Shown here: in pieces, positions 9,019 to 17,834 of the stretch
How positions within the stretch are numbered: the first letter of the stretch is position 1
Layout: each line of letters opens with the position of its first letter
Assembly: GCF_002251435.1 (NCBI RefSeq)
Contig: NZ_NPJI01000037.1
Coordinates: 62,001-126,000 of the forward strand
Length of the DNA: 64,000 nucleotides
DNA from: Prevotella sp. P2-180
GTDB lineage: Bacteria > Bacteroidota > Bacteroidia > Bacteroidales > Bacteroidaceae
Direction: 5' to 3'
Translations under genes and position numbers: made by a program
Notes under the pieces: model-generated
Told to the model about the DNA's origin: nothing
Database searches by the model: none
The model's input: only the letters and a program-made list of their open reading frames with translations

Positions 9019-9150
9019 AAAAGATATTGCATCGTTGGTTCGGTGCAGTATCGCGGTTATATTTTCCATTAATTTTTATATTTTTTAGGTGAGGCTGTGC
9101 TCGTTTGTTCGGGTGCAGCCATTCCTATTATTAACTAAAAAAATACGATT
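9019..9150 (+). promoter_or_regulatory. Double-hairpin gap
   Basis: Two independent hairpins, ATATTGCATCG/CGGTGCAGTAT and GGCTGTGCTCG/CGGGTGCAGCC, the mismatches all G-U as plus-strand RNA, with no ORF between them. Only the second is followed by the leader TATTATTAACTAAAAAAA. This looks like a cassette that lost its gene. Confidence 0.6.
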
Positions 9151-9291
9151 ATGAAAAGATGGATTCATGTTAGATTTAAAGGTGCTTTTTATGCAGAAAG
9201 CACGCATTGTCATACACTGAAAGAATTTATTGAAAGGAGAGGTTGTAAACGAAGTGACATTGCTGAATGGTGGACGAGAGAACACGAATAA
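9151..9291 (+). CDS. Very small basic protein
   Basis: 46 residues (starts MKRWIHVRFKGAF, ends WWTREHE). Has a full leader directly before ATG and a hairpin after the stop, so I accept it despite its size. Unrecognised. Confidence 0.6.
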   Translation: MKRWIHVRFKGAFYAESTHCHTLKEFIERRGCKRSDIAEWWTREHE

Positions 9292-9354
9292 CATTTAACT
9301 CCATATCTGTTTTCTCAGGTATGGAGTACGATTATTAACTAAATATTTACGATT

Positions 9355-9627
9355 ATGTATGAAACTATTTATTGCGTGCAAATATTTGACTACAGATTGC
9401 CGAATTTGGATAAGGTTATAAGCACGTTTTTTACTACAGATTACGAGTCTGCCCATAGCGAATTTACAAAAATCCATAAGTCGGAAAATGGTTCTTCGAT
9501 TGAAGTAAAACGTGACTGTTGCGGAGATTTTACCAAAAGTTTTTGGATAGGGAAACCGTGTGATTTTCGTGTTGAGTTCAGGTCAGACTACGGATGGATT
9601 CAAGATGGCATAGCCCATTTCTCTTAG
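9355..9627 (+). CDS. Array protein, paralogue of 10684-10941
   Basis: 90 residues. Shares with 10684-10941 the pattern ET(I/V)YCVQ, then ST..TTDYESA..EF, SEN...IE.K.D..GDF, FWIG and V.F. The two genes have near-identical leaders but unrelated flanking hairpins. Preceded by the best-conserved hairpin and leader in the array (hairpin 9298-9327). Function unknown. Confidence 0.8.
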   Translation: MYETIYCVQIFDYRLPNLDKVISTFFTTDYESAHSEFTKIHKSENGSSIEVKRDCCGDFTKSFWIGKPCDFRVEFRSDYGWIQDGIAHFS

Positions 9628-9696
9628 AAAATAACGCGTGCGTTAGGATGATACCTAACGTGCGTGCTTTGATTATTAACTAAATATTTTACAGTT

Positions 9697-10242
9697 ATGA
9701 AAACTTACAAATTAATTGCTATCGTTGCAGGCGAAAGAAATTCCAAGTATGCAGACGCAGAAGCAAGAGGAATAGTAGAAGCTGAGAAAAAAGCGGACGA
9801 ACTTCTTGAAAAATACATTCACGATTATCCGAGCGACACTTATATAGTTTGCGTTGAGGATGAGTCTGAAATGTGGTTCGATGACTACCTTTGCTGGCAG
9901 AAGGATTGCTACGGCGAAAAATATTGGATGAAAATGGTGAATGGTCACTATTGCCCAATAGGTTTGAGACTTCTCACTGACGATGAAAAAGAAGAACTCG
10001 ACGAACTGCGCAAAGAAAAAGAAATCCACATTTGGGATCTTGATGAAGAACAGCTGAAAAGGTTGCGCTCTGAAATTTGTGTTGGCAGTTGCTACGGCTC
10101 AGACTATGAAAATTCGTTTGACATAGATACCGAGGAGGTTTACAACATTTCAGAAAGCTATCTGTCATTTATCGGATTTTATGGCTATGAAGATACACAG
10201 GAAGAATTTGCTGAGTATTGTATGGATGTAGCGGCAGTCTGA
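9697..10242 (+). CDS. Acidic hypothetical protein, 181 residues
   Basis: Highly acidic, Tyr-rich C-terminus (YENSFDIDTEEVYNISESYL). No recognised motif. Upstream hairpin is long (GCGTGCGTTAGG with CCTAACGTGCGTGC), with several G-U pairs. Confidence 0.75.
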   Translation: MKTYKLIAIVAGERNSKYADAEARGIVEAEKKADELLEKYIHDYPSDTYIVCVEDESEMWFDDYLCWQKDCYGEKYWMKMVNGHYCPIGLRLLTDDEKEELDELRKEKEIHIWDLDEEQLKRLRSEICVGSCYGSDYENSFDIDTEEVYNISESYLSFIGFYGYEDTQEEFAEYCMDVAAV

Positions 10243-10304
10243 TTATGTGCGCTTGCATTGCAGCGGGCGCACTGCTATTGTCTAACAATTTAAATTCAAT
10301 TATT

Positions 10305-10622
10305 ATGAGTAAAGGTAAAACTTCAATCAAAAAGTCAGATGTTAAGTTTTTCGAAGTGTTAGAACATGACATTTTTCAGAAAAACAGAAAAGAAAACAAG
10401 GACCTGAGCGACTTTGAGGCACGAATGCTTGAACTTGTTGGAAATGCCATAAGACCAAGAGAATCGCAGCATTTCTGGTCTGACGGATGTTACTCCTGGT
10501 ATCGTAATTGTCGCCAAGAAAACGTTGATAGACTTTGGCTCACTAAAAACGGAATCCTCGTGTTTGAACAGTCTTTGAAAGATGATGTTTATAGACTTTT
10601 CAGAATCGGTTTTAACTTCTGA
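10305..10622 (+). CDS. Hypothetical protein, 105 residues
   Basis: ATG at 10305 chosen because it follows the variant leader TCTAACAATTTAAATTCAA; a longer in-frame reading would start within the hairpin. Trp/Tyr-rich middle (HFWSDGCYSWYRNC). Unrecognised. Confidence 0.75.
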   Translation: MSKGKTSIKKSDVKFFEVLEHDIFQKNRKENKDLSDFEARMLELVGNAIRPRESQHFWSDGCYSWYRNCRQENVDRLWLTKNGILVFEQSLKDDVYRLFRIGFNF

Positions 10623-10683
10623 CTTTACTCTCCCTGTTGTGACAGATAGGGAGAAACTAATAATTAACTAAATATTTATAATT

Positions 10684-10941
10684 ATGAAAGAAACAGTATA
10701 TTGCGTGCAGAAAATAGATTGGAGAAATCCCATGCGACCTTGCGTAATGAGTACATACACGAGTACAGATTACGAATCTGCAAAAGATGAATTTATGAAA
10801 TCTTATAATTCAGAGAATTGCACCACTATAGAAACCAAGCATGACAGTAGCGGTGATTTCCAAGTTTTTTGGATTGGTTCAGATTTTTGTGTCGTGTTCA
10901 TGGCTAATGATGACGGCAGCAAGATAAAGAGTATCATCTAA
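10684..10941 (+). CDS. Array protein, paralogue of 9355-9627
   Basis: 85 residues; see 9355-9627 for the shared pattern (ETVYCVQ, STDYESAKDEF, GDFQVFWIG). The pair shows that cassettes duplicate and diverge within this array. The next gene follows after 12 nt with only a remnant leader and no hairpin. Confidence 0.8.
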   Translation: MKETVYCVQKIDWRNPMRPCVMSTYTSTDYESAKDEFMKSYNSENCTTIETKHDSSGDFQVFWIGSDFCVVFMANDDGSKIKSII

Positions 10942-10953
10942 ATATTTACGAAT

Positions 10954-11181
10954 ATGAAGAAACAGACGTTAGAAGAAGTTTTAGACAATTTGTATTTGAA
11001 ATACAAATGTGTGAATGAGGAAACAGTATGGGTAGAAAACTGCAAGAACTACCTGTGTATCAATTGGCATACCTTCATGGATGGCTACGTAAACACGCAC
11101 ATCGTGTATTGTATTGCAAAGTATCTCAGGAAATACACGTCTAAGCCAATTTACGCATCAGACGTGCTCTTGTCAATTTAA
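10954..11181 (+). CDS. Small hypothetical protein
   Basis: 75 residues, four Cys spread over the chain, no zinc spacing pattern. Leader is only TAAATATTTACGAAT merged with the previous stop, the sole direct fusion of leader to stop in the array. Downstream hairpin CGTAGCCA/TGGCTACG. Confidence 0.75.
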   Translation: MKKQTLEEVLDNLYLKYKCVNEETVWVENCKNYLCINWHTFMDGYVNTHIVYCIAKYLRKYTSKPIYASDVLLSI

Positions 11182-11240
11182 AAATCGTAGCCAGCCTGAT
11201 TGTTGGCTACGGACTATTCTTTAACTAAATATTTACGATT

Positions 11241-11645
11241 ATGAAAGATCCAAGAAAATTAAAAGTGTGGGGAAAGTGGTATAACTACGTTCTCGACAGC
11301 ATCGCCGAATCTTCAACTGCAAGCGACTTAGGTTTAACTTTTGAAGATGACAGAAGCCGTATTGAGTTTTTCCTTGAGCAATTTAATGAGGAATACAACT
11401 ACGACTACAACAAGATACGCTACCCTATTTTACGTCTTAGAATTGCCTCGTACTTGCAAGGGCTTCCATCGTCGATTAATATTGACTTTATGTGGAATAG
11501 AATCATCGAACTGACAAAAGAGTGGGAGGGGTATAAGTCGAAAGAAAAAGAAGAATACTTCTGCAATAAGTGGTTTGAAATTATTGCTACTTGCATCCTT
11601 CAACTTGCTGCGAGATACAAGATTAACACGTTCCAGTATAAATGA
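11241..11645 (+). CDS. Hypothetical helical protein, 134 residues
   Basis: Mostly helical, acidic, Trp-containing C-terminal half. Full leader (TTTAACTAAATATTTACGATT). Hairpin CGGATATG/CATATCCG follows. Unrecognised. Confidence 0.75.
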   Translation: MKDPRKLKVWGKWYNYVLDSIAESSTASDLGLTFEDDRSRIEFFLEQFNEEYNYDYNKIRYPILRLRIASYLQGLPSSINIDFMWNRIIELTKEWEGYKSKEKEEYFCNKWFEIIATCILQLAARYKINTFQYK

Positions 11646-11713
11646 CTTTCTGCGGATATGTATGAAAGCATATCCGTAACTAATTATTAACTAAAATCAT
11701 AGGAGATTAAATT

Positions 11714-12112
11714 ATGCAATGCGTTATTGATGACATGCGTGCTATGGCATTGGATTTAAAGAAGTTAGGTTATCGTGTGTATCGTAGTAAATCAGAAGAT
11801 GTAAGTCCGTTTCGATGCAAACAAGGCAAATGGGATTATTGCTTCTATGTTCTAAACAATGGTGTATTATATGGAGTTCGGACTGATACCTACGTTATAT
11901 ATACTATTGTATGTCGTTATGACAACGAAGGTAGAGCGCAATACATTCGAGATGACAATCCGTGGGTTAATGTTCACGGAAACATGAAAGAAACAATTAC
12001 TACCAAGACTCTAAAGGGAATATTCGGCAAGCCTTCTAAATTTAACAATGATGATGTTTCCGTTATAAGAAAACACAACAAGGGAAGGATAAAGATTTAT
12101 AGGTACGCATAG
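11714..12112 (+). CDS. Hypothetical basic protein with SD-containing leader
   Basis: 132 residues, basic C-terminus (RKHNKGRIKIYRYA). Its leader is ATTATTAACTAAAATCA followed by TAGGAGATTAAATT, an AGGAG 10 nt before ATG; the same variant precedes 16008 and is the only Shine-Dalgarno-like site I see in the array. Unrecognised. Confidence 0.75.
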   Translation: MQCVIDDMRAMALDLKKLGYRVYRSKSEDVSPFRCKQGKWDYCFYVLNNGVLYGVRTDTYVIYTIVCRYDNEGRAQYIRDDNPWVNVHGNMKETITTKTLKGIFGKPSKFNNDDVSVIRKHNKGRIKIYRYA

Positions 12113-12175
12113 AAGCAAAAGGCAAATGACGTTGCAGTTATTTGCCTACTTTTATTTAACTAAAACACAACAATT

Positions 12176-12532
12176 ATGATTAGGTATTACAAAACTTTAA
12201 GAGGCTTGAGAAAAGCTTACGGTGGCCAAGTTAGTGTCAGAGATTTCTTTGACAGAAAAAGACGTGTTTACAGAAACGGCAAGGATGCACGGTTACAGCC
12301 AACAAAGGAACTGCAAGAGAAAGTTGCGAGAGCCTTTGCAGAACAGATTTACAAAAAGAAAAGTTCTAAAGAAAACTTTGTTGCAAGCCTTACGAGCGGA
12401 AGCAGTTGGCTTGATTGGTCTTTGTTCCAATGCTTCTACGTAGAGCAAGGGGAAAACGAAATCTACATCAGCAATTCCCTTTCGGGCGAGGCTTACGACT
12501 ATTGCATCAGAAAATTCTTGCGAGGCCGCTAA
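12176..12532 (+). CDS. Basic hypothetical protein, 118 residues
   Basis: Starts MIRYYKTLRGLRKAYGG, rich in Lys/Arg. The 15-nt AATTCCCTTTCGGGC occurs inside its 3' end (12473-12487) and again just after its stop (12531-12545), where the second copy forms one arm of the hairpin TCGGGC/GCCCGA: the hairpin seems partly built from duplicated coding sequence. Confidence 0.75.
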   Translation: MIRYYKTLRGLRKAYGGQVSVRDFFDRKRRVYRNGKDARLQPTKELQEKVARAFAEQIYKKKSSKENFVASLTSGSSWLDWSLFQCFYVEQGENEIYISNSLSGEAYDYCIRKFLRGR

Positions 12533-12592
12533 TTCCCTTTCGGGCTTTGCCGCCCGATTGGAGCGATTTATTAACTAATTATTTTTTGAATT

Positions 12593-12820
12593 ATGGCATA
12601 CACTATTAAAGGGCTGGCAAAAGCCAATGATTGCGAGGAATTGAACGAGTACGGACTTGCTGATGTGTGGCGGTATTGGATTCAATGTAACTGCTGTGAT
12701 ATGCAGAGCGTGAAAGATTTCAAGAGCCTGCGCAAAAAGGACAGAAAAGAAATGATGAAGTTTTTGCTTGCCGAATGTCCTAATGTTGCAAATCACATTC
12801 TTGATCGTATCGATTTCTAA
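12593..12820 (+). CDS. Small hypothetical protein
   Basis: 75 residues, helical, with a Cys cluster (WIQCNCCDMQ). Leader TTTATTAACTAATTATT. The downstream hairpin is a perfect 11-bp stem (AAGCACACGGA/TCCGTGTGCTT). Unrecognised. Confidence 0.75.
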   Translation: MAYTIKGLAKANDCEELNEYGLADVWRYWIQCNCCDMQSVKDFKSLRKKDRKEMMKFLLAECPNVANHILDRIDF

Positions 12821-12885
12821 CCTGTCAAGCACACGGAGTTTAATCATTCCGTGTGCTTCAATTATTAACTTAAAAATGTATTGTT

Positions 12886-13146
12886 ATGGATGAAGTTTAT
12901 ATTGTGACGAAAAGTAACCATTTCTTTAATAATCCTGAGATATGGGGTGTCTATTCAGTTCTTAAAGATGCTATAGAGGGAATACTTTCTGATGGTGATA
13001 TAAATGAAGAAGAAATGGAAAACACATTTGGAAGTATAGACAGGGTGTGGAATTATATTGAGGAACACTTGTGTACACCTGATTTCTCTGTCAATTATAG
13101 GATAGAAAAGCATAAAATTATCAAACCTATTTGGCACGAGTATTAA
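12886..13146 (+). CDS. Array protein, paralogue of 17835-18074
   Basis: 86 residues. The C-terminal block EEHLCTPDFSVNYRI matches REHLYTPDLKWNYRI of 17835-18074, and the N-terminus (EVYIVTKS...WGVYSVLKDAIEGIL) aligns with EIYVVSEC...VGVFDTLENAISNII. Second diverged pair in the array. Unknown function. Confidence 0.8.
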   Translation: MDEVYIVTKSNHFFNNPEIWGVYSVLKDAIEGILSDGDINEEEMENTFGSIDRVWNYIEEHLCTPDFSVNYRIEKHKIIKPIWHEY

Positions 13147-13219
13147 TTGAAATTAACTCATATAACTATGGTCGTATTAACTTATGCCATAGTTCAATTA
13201 TTAACTAAATATTTAGATT

Positions 13220-13651
13220 ATGAGTTACGAACACATTAAAGAAATTATGATGAAAGAGTGTCCCCATATCTGGAAATGGTGGAATGAGGACATAAGGACT
13301 ATGCTTTCAGGAAAAGAGTTGATAGAGAGGTACAGAAAAGCAAGGCTTCAGCTTAAAGGAGAACTCGAAAGTAAAATACTGACAGAACAGAGGTATTTTG
13401 CGGAGTATGAACTTCTCTGCTTGCTTTCCGGCGTTAAAGAGCCATTGGATTTTAGCAATGCTAAAAGGTACGACAATCCGCAAGGAAAGAAATTCAAACT
13501 CCATAAAGGCTGTAAAGTTTACTATATAGGCACTAATCTGTACGAATTAGAGAAAAAAGCAAAGGAAATGGATTTGGAACTTTCTGAAATGGATGAAACG
13601 AATTTACTCGTCGTTGCAATGAATCTCTGTTCTGAACAAATCTTGATTTAA
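13220..13651 (+). CDS. Hypothetical protein, 143 residues
   Basis: Helical and basic N-terminal half, acidic C-terminal half. Leader AATTATTAACTAAATATTTA. Hairpin ACCTTGCCCAC/GTGGGTAGGGT (two G-U) overlaps the end. Unrecognised. Confidence 0.75.
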   Translation: MSYEHIKEIMMKECPHIWKWWNEDIRTMLSGKELIERYRKARLQLKGELESKILTEQRYFAEYELLCLLSGVKEPLDFSNAKRYDNPQGKKFKLHKGCKVYYIGTNLYELEKKAKEMDLELSEMDETNLLVVAMNLCSEQILI

Positions 13652-13707
13652 CGACCTTGCCCACATTGCAGTGGGTAGGGTACAATTATTCACTAAATTC
13701 AACAATT

Positions 13708-13887
13708 ATGCAAGACAACAAGTATTTTTGCTACACCATTTCAGAAAATGGTGAGCGAGGCTATCAGAAGATAGACAAGGCGCAAGCATTGCGTCTTAAT
13801 AGTATTGGAACTCATTTCTACGAATTACCCTTCAAGGTGGTTAACTCACTCACAAAGGCATTGAGGTGGAAGTATAGACTTAGATAG
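13708..13887 (+). CDS. Small hypothetical protein, 59 residues
   Basis: ATG at 13708 follows the leader AATTATTCACTAAATTCAAC; the longer in-frame reading would run through the hairpin. Starts MQDNKYFCYTISENGERG. The next gene (13913) follows without hairpin or leader. Confidence 0.7.
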   Translation: MQDNKYFCYTISENGERGYQKIDKAQALRLNSIGTHFYELPFKVVNSLTKALRWKYRLR

Positions 13888-13912
13888 TATCAATATTCTA
13901 AAACTGTAATGT

Positions 13913-14200
13913 ATGACGGAAGAAATAACGGTTTATAGGAACAATTCCATAAGGGAATTTGTTTACGATTTCGGGAGTAAGACGGTTACAGATATGGAAA
14001 CCGGCGAGAAAAAGGCAATGACATTTGACGGTTTTCGTTCTATGAAGGCAGATCTTAAAAGTCAAGGTTTTCGTTTTTTGGTATTAGACCCAAGAACTGT
14101 CGTATTCGATATATACGAGGACGCATTAAAATGGTGTGAGCGGCAAAACATACCAATGTGTTTTACACCTTACACTATCCAAGCAAGTAAGGCGGTGTAG
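13913..14200 (+). CDS. Hypothetical protein, 95 residues
   Basis: Mixed alpha/beta (FLVLDPRTVVFDIYEDA). No leader motif of its own, so probably translated from the 13708 message. The hairpin GCAAGTA-GGCGG/CCGCC-TACTTGC spans its stop codon. Confidence 0.75.
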   Translation: MTEEITVYRNNSIREFVYDFGSKTVTDMETGEKKAMTFDGFRSMKADLKSQGFRFLVLDPRTVVFDIYEDALKWCERQNIPMCFTPYTIQASKAV

Positions 14201-14255
14201 TGACCGCCATACTTGCAATTATTTTTAGTATTAACAATTTAAAATTCAATTAATT

Positions 14256-15056
14256 ATGGAAAAATTCAATGCTTTTGTAAATGACGAGAGTTGGAACGGT
14301 TATGCACTTGTTGATGACAGACTTATTGCAGTAAAGGCAGAAACGATAGACATTTTGCAGACTGCCATTGGTAAGAGGATTCGTATCAATTGTACTGACG
14401 GAGAGAATAAGTACAGGGTTCGCCCTGAAGACTATTTCGATTCAACGAAGGACTTCGAGCAAGGAAAACCTTCTCCAATGCGAGAGTACCCTATTGTAGG
14501 GAAAATTAAGAATATCCGATACAACAGAGAGACTGATACATGGTCTGCGTATGCTATAGATTCGAACGGACTGCCCGTCAAAAAAAAGTTTGGTTTGTGC
14601 TCTATACAGTGTTCGCTTGAAAGACATAACTGCTTCAAGGTCACTTCCTCTGAAATAAAGGAGCAGCTTTATTGGGACTATGAAGAGGCAATCCAGAGTA
14701 CTTCTTACACTTCGGTTGAGCCGGACGGAACGGAAAAGACTCACGTAGGACTCATAAAACTTCTCAAACCAAATGATGAGCAGCAAAAGTTGTTACAGGA
14801 GTTGAACAACACTCTTGAAAAGCTTTATGCTGCTGGTGTTAAGTTGGTACACAGAGACGATTCCACATGGTTTGCACTCAACACAAAAGAAGTGCAGGAA
14901 GTTCGCGTGGTCAGCGAGTGGAGTGAAGAAGAAGATCTCGAAAAAAGGCCGGGAGAAGAAACAGTTTGCCGTGAAGGTCAGCTTATATTTGACTTTAATT
15001 TCAGCGACGGAATCGAGTATGGACAAGAGTTGTTCTACATCTACGTCAAGCGGTAA
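14256..15056 (+). CDS. Array protein, paralogue of 15132-15872
   Basis: 266 residues. The C-terminal third aligns with 15132-15872: L.KL(L/I)KP..EQ..LL..L....LEK..., a FALNTKE/FFINTEK block, and a shared ending (F)YIYVKR / FYFYVKRK. The N-termini also resemble each other (FNAFVND / FEIFVSN). Both genes use the same variant leader TATTAACAATTTAAA. Probably a tandem duplication with leader included. Unknown function. Confidence 0.8.
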   Translation: MEKFNAFVNDESWNGYALVDDRLIAVKAETIDILQTAIGKRIRINCTDGENKYRVRPEDYFDSTKDFEQGKPSPMREYPIVGKIKNIRYNRETDTWSAYAIDSNGLPVKKKFGLCSIQCSLERHNCFKVTSSEIKEQLYWDYEEAIQSTSYTSVEPDGTEKTHVGLIKLLKPNDEQQKLLQELNNTLEKLYAAGVKLVHRDDSTWFALNTKEVQEVRVVSEWSEEEDLEKRPGEETVCREGQLIFDFNFSDGIEYGQELFYIYVKR

Positions 15057-15131
15057 TCATTCAGAGTGTGCTATATCAGGTTATAGCGCACTTGCAATTA
15101 TTTTAGTATTAACAATTTAAATTCAATTATT

Positions 15132-15872
15132 ATGAAAAGTTTTGAAATTTTTGTAAGTAACAATGGTTATTCATTCGTTAATGGCGAACTGCTTGAAGTA
15201 AGAATCGATACTTATGCTTACCAAAAAAATGGCTCTATCGACATTTGTGTGTTACATCGGGAGAAAGAGTACTGGGTACCTGCCGACAACTTCTATCTGT
15301 CAGTCGATGACTATGAGAGAAATATCAGACCGGAAACAATAATGCAATGCTTGGCTTGTTGGGTGAATTATGACAATCCGAAGGAAAGAACTACCTGGGT
15401 TGTCAAAAACAACCAACCTGTAAAGGTTGTGGTAGATCCGCTTGTACTTTATGTTCATGTTGACAAGAATGACAAGTTGAGTTTCAACGAAGATGAAGTC
15501 CCGAGCCAAACGTTCTGTTCTTATGTGACAGCGATGCAACACTGCGACCTCGTAATCAAGAAGGAGGACGGAACGGAGATTGTAAAAGAATCGTTGGCGA
15601 AACTCATCAAACCGACCGAAGAACAAATGGAACTTCTTAAACAGTTGCAAGAACTGGAGAAGAAGATTTCCGAATCAGGTTTGGAGCCTTTGATTAATTT
15701 CGGAGGAAGATTTTTCATCAATACCGAGAAGTTAGAGGAATACAGTATATCCGATGCTGACGAGGAAGGTATGTCAAGGTTGTTGAATTGCGACCTGACA
15801 GAAGTTCCATTCGGATATGGAGATGCGTTTTGGGGTGATGAGTTCTATTTCTACGTCAAGCGTAAGGATTAA
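15132..15872 (+). CDS. Array protein, paralogue of 14256-15056
   Basis: 246 residues; see 14256-15056. Contains a Trp/Tyr-rich N-terminal part (EKEYWVPADNFYLSVDDYE) and an acidic C-terminal part. It is followed by a 135-nt gap with two hairpins. Confidence 0.8.
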   Translation: MKSFEIFVSNNGYSFVNGELLEVRIDTYAYQKNGSIDICVLHREKEYWVPADNFYLSVDDYERNIRPETIMQCLACWVNYDNPKERTTWVVKNNQPVKVVVDPLVLYVHVDKNDKLSFNEDEVPSQTFCSYVTAMQHCDLVIKKEDGTEIVKESLAKLIKPTEEQMELLKQLQELEKKISESGLEPLINFGGRFFINTEKLEEYSISDADEEGMSRLLNCDLTEVPFGYGDAFWGDEFYFYVKRKD

Positions 15873-16007
15873 CACTAAAGTATGCTGCATTTGCTTGCGG
15901 CATACTTTCAAAAAAATCAAGCAAAGTCCTACTAACCAATCCAGCTCCTTTCGTCGTGGTAAGCGAAAGGAGTGCTATTTATTAACTAAATCATAGGAGA
16001 TTATATT
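15873..16007 (+). promoter_or_regulatory. Double-hairpin gap
   Basis: First hairpin AAAGTATGCTGCA/TTGCGGCATACTTT followed by CAAAAAAAT, then CTCCTTTCG/CGAAAGGAG, then leader TTTATTAACTAAATCATA with AGGAG. No ORF lies between the hairpins. Second of three such gaps. Confidence 0.6.
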
Positions 16008-16415
16008 ATGCTTAAAACAAGTCATTTACAAATGCCAATAGACGAATGGCATAACTTGCACAATCTGAAAGTTTCATTAGAGAATACAATTTCAAGTTGT
16101 AGCGACTCTGCTTTTGGAAGTGATGTTCGATTGGAAATCCAAACCATCCTCGAAAACACGGAAAAGAAAATACAGAGGATTCTCGACAAGAATTTTTCTG
16201 TCAAGCCGAAAGACTTTGACAAATACCACATTATCACATGGGACAAAGACTGTGGTGAAGATGACAAAGACGATTGCCGCACGCTTGCTGAAGCCAAGAA
16301 ACTTGCTAAAAGTTACTTCGGGAATGGTTATGAGGAAGTGACAATATTTAAAGACCATTGCAGGGTTTGGGTGATTAACGAACTCCACAATAAAGGATAT
16401 GACCCCCGCAAGTAA
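16008..16415 (+). CDS. Hypothetical protein, 135 residues
   Basis: Helical N-terminal half, then a small alpha/beta segment (YHIITWDKDCGEDDKDDC, EEVTIFKDHCRVWVI). Its leader carries AGGAG, like 11714. Hairpin AGTCCGCTTCT/AGGAGCGGACT follows. Unrecognised. Confidence 0.75.
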   Translation: MLKTSHLQMPIDEWHNLHNLKVSLENTISSCSDSAFGSDVRLEIQTILENTEKKIQRILDKNFSVKPKDFDKYHIITWDKDCGEDDKDDCRTLAEAKKLAKSYFGNGYEEVTIFKDHCRVWVINELHNKGYDPRK

Positions 16416-16476
16416 CTCGAAGTCCGCTTCTATGGCAAGGAGCGGACTACTATTTATTAACTAAAAGAATACGATT

Positions 16477-16758
16477 ATGAAGACAATTGAATCTAACGGA
16501 GTAAAACGTGTGCACATTTGGGTTGTTCAAGAAACAAGAAACAGTTGTTACGATAACCCTATCACTATCAGAGACAACAAAGAGGGTGCCTTTAATCATT
16601 TCAACACAAGGCGCAAGGAGTTGGAAGAATACGCTAACAGAAATAACCTTTTGCTTTTTGATGAAGCAGAGAATTGTTTTTCTCTTTATGACAGAAAAGA
16701 CAACCTTGTCAGGATGGTTGTGGTAAAACACCTTCTTCTCAAGATTACTGACAACTGA
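16477..16758 (+). CDS. Hypothetical protein, 93 residues
   Basis: Basic and mixed alpha/beta (KRVHIWVVQETRNSCYD; CFSLYDRKDNLVRMVVV). Leader TTTATTAACTAAAAGAATACG. Hairpin AATCCAATCTCT/AGAGGTTGGATT follows. Unrecognised. Confidence 0.75.
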   Translation: MKTIESNGVKRVHIWVVQETRNSCYDNPITIRDNKEGAFNHFNTRRKELEEYANRNNLLLFDEAENCFSLYDRKDNLVRMVVVKHLLLKITDN

Positions 16759-16820
16759 ACCCAAAATCCAATCTCTTATAAGAGGTTGGATTACTATTTA
16801 TTAACTAAAGAAATACAATC

Positions 16821-17057
16821 ATGAAAGAAATGTTGTCAATAATCAGCAAAAACAATTTAAAGGGCAATTATATGCTTTATTGTCCTGTAACAGCTATTCC
16901 TCCTTATTTCGGAACTCTTACTGAGTGCAAGAAATCTCAGGTTGTATTCGAGAAAAGACTTCATAAGGATTTTGATGTCCTAACCGAGAACGAGAAGCAC
17001 GGAATCCGCTCCCTAATAGAGTTTTATAGGGAACGCAATGGTGATTTCTCTGCTTAG
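16821..17057 (+). CDS. Small hypothetical protein
   Basis: 78 residues; leader TTTATTAACTAAAGAAATAC. The downstream hairpin AACTTAAGTCG/CGGCTTAGGTT has two G-U pairs. Unrecognised. Confidence 0.75.
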   Translation: MKEMLSIISKNNLKGNYMLYCPVTAIPPYFGTLTECKKSQVVFEKRLHKDFDVLTENEKHGIRSLIEFYRERNGDFSA

Positions 17058-17125
17058 ACTCTATCCAACTTAAGTCGCAATGACTACGGCTTAGGTTCTA
17101 ATTATTAACTAAATACAATTTTATT

Positions 17126-17770
17126 ATGAACAAAATGAATTTATATGCTAATGCGCTTTACATGCGCTTGTATCGCGAAAACGAAACGGATATGTTCATA
17201 GTGTCAAATCCTAAGCAAGCAGACTATTCTGAACTGAATAGTACTGACAAGGTGATAGTAGACTTTATGACCCAAAGAGAAGAAGAGATGGACGAATTGT
17301 CTCACTTCTGGAATGAGGATGGTTACATTGATTTCGAGACTGCGTTTGAAGCACTCGTTACTATTGCCGACCATATCCTTTCGCTTTATCCCGGTATTAA
17401 CGCTGGCAAATTTAAGACGTATTTAGATTGCGGTGTCCGCTGGTGCAGTTATTGTGGCATGCCAATGACAGAGGGCTTTTACCTTACAAACCATTACGCT
17501 TGTAGTGAAGAGTGCAGATTCAAACACTATAAAGAAGATTATGGCGCAAAGGACAGAGACGAGGCTACGAAGATGTATCTCCTGGATTGCTACGAGATAG
17601 CCGGCGACAAATATCCTGACTTGTGTACCGGCAATACTAAAAGTATTAATAGCATCATGGAGGAAACAGGCAAGCATCCACAGGATTTGACTCTCGAAGA
17701 GTTGGAGGATGTTATCGAGAACAATTCATTTGAGGTAGGTGACTATGCCTATTTTACTTATTGGAACTGA
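17126..17770 (+). CDS. Hypothetical protein with a putative zinc knuckle
   Basis: 214 residues. A C-x2-C (WCSYCGMPM) and a second C-x3-C (HYACSEECRFKH), about 20 residues apart near residues 110-135, look like a zinc ribbon, often used for nucleic-acid or protein binding. The rest is acidic and helical. Leader AATTATTAACTAAATACAA. Family not recognised. Confidence 0.75.
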   Translation: MNKMNLYANALYMRLYRENETDMFIVSNPKQADYSELNSTDKVIVDFMTQREEEMDELSHFWNEDGYIDFETAFEALVTIADHILSLYPGINAGKFKTYLDCGVRWCSYCGMPMTEGFYLTNHYACSEECRFKHYKEDYGAKDRDEATKMYLLDCYEIAGDKYPDLCTGNTKSINSIMEETGKHPQDLTLEELEDVIENNSFEVGDYAYFTYWN

Positions 17771-17834
17771 CTTTGACTCCGTCCGTGTTGCAGCGGACAG
17801 AGTACGATTATCAACAAATTAAAACAATAAAGAT

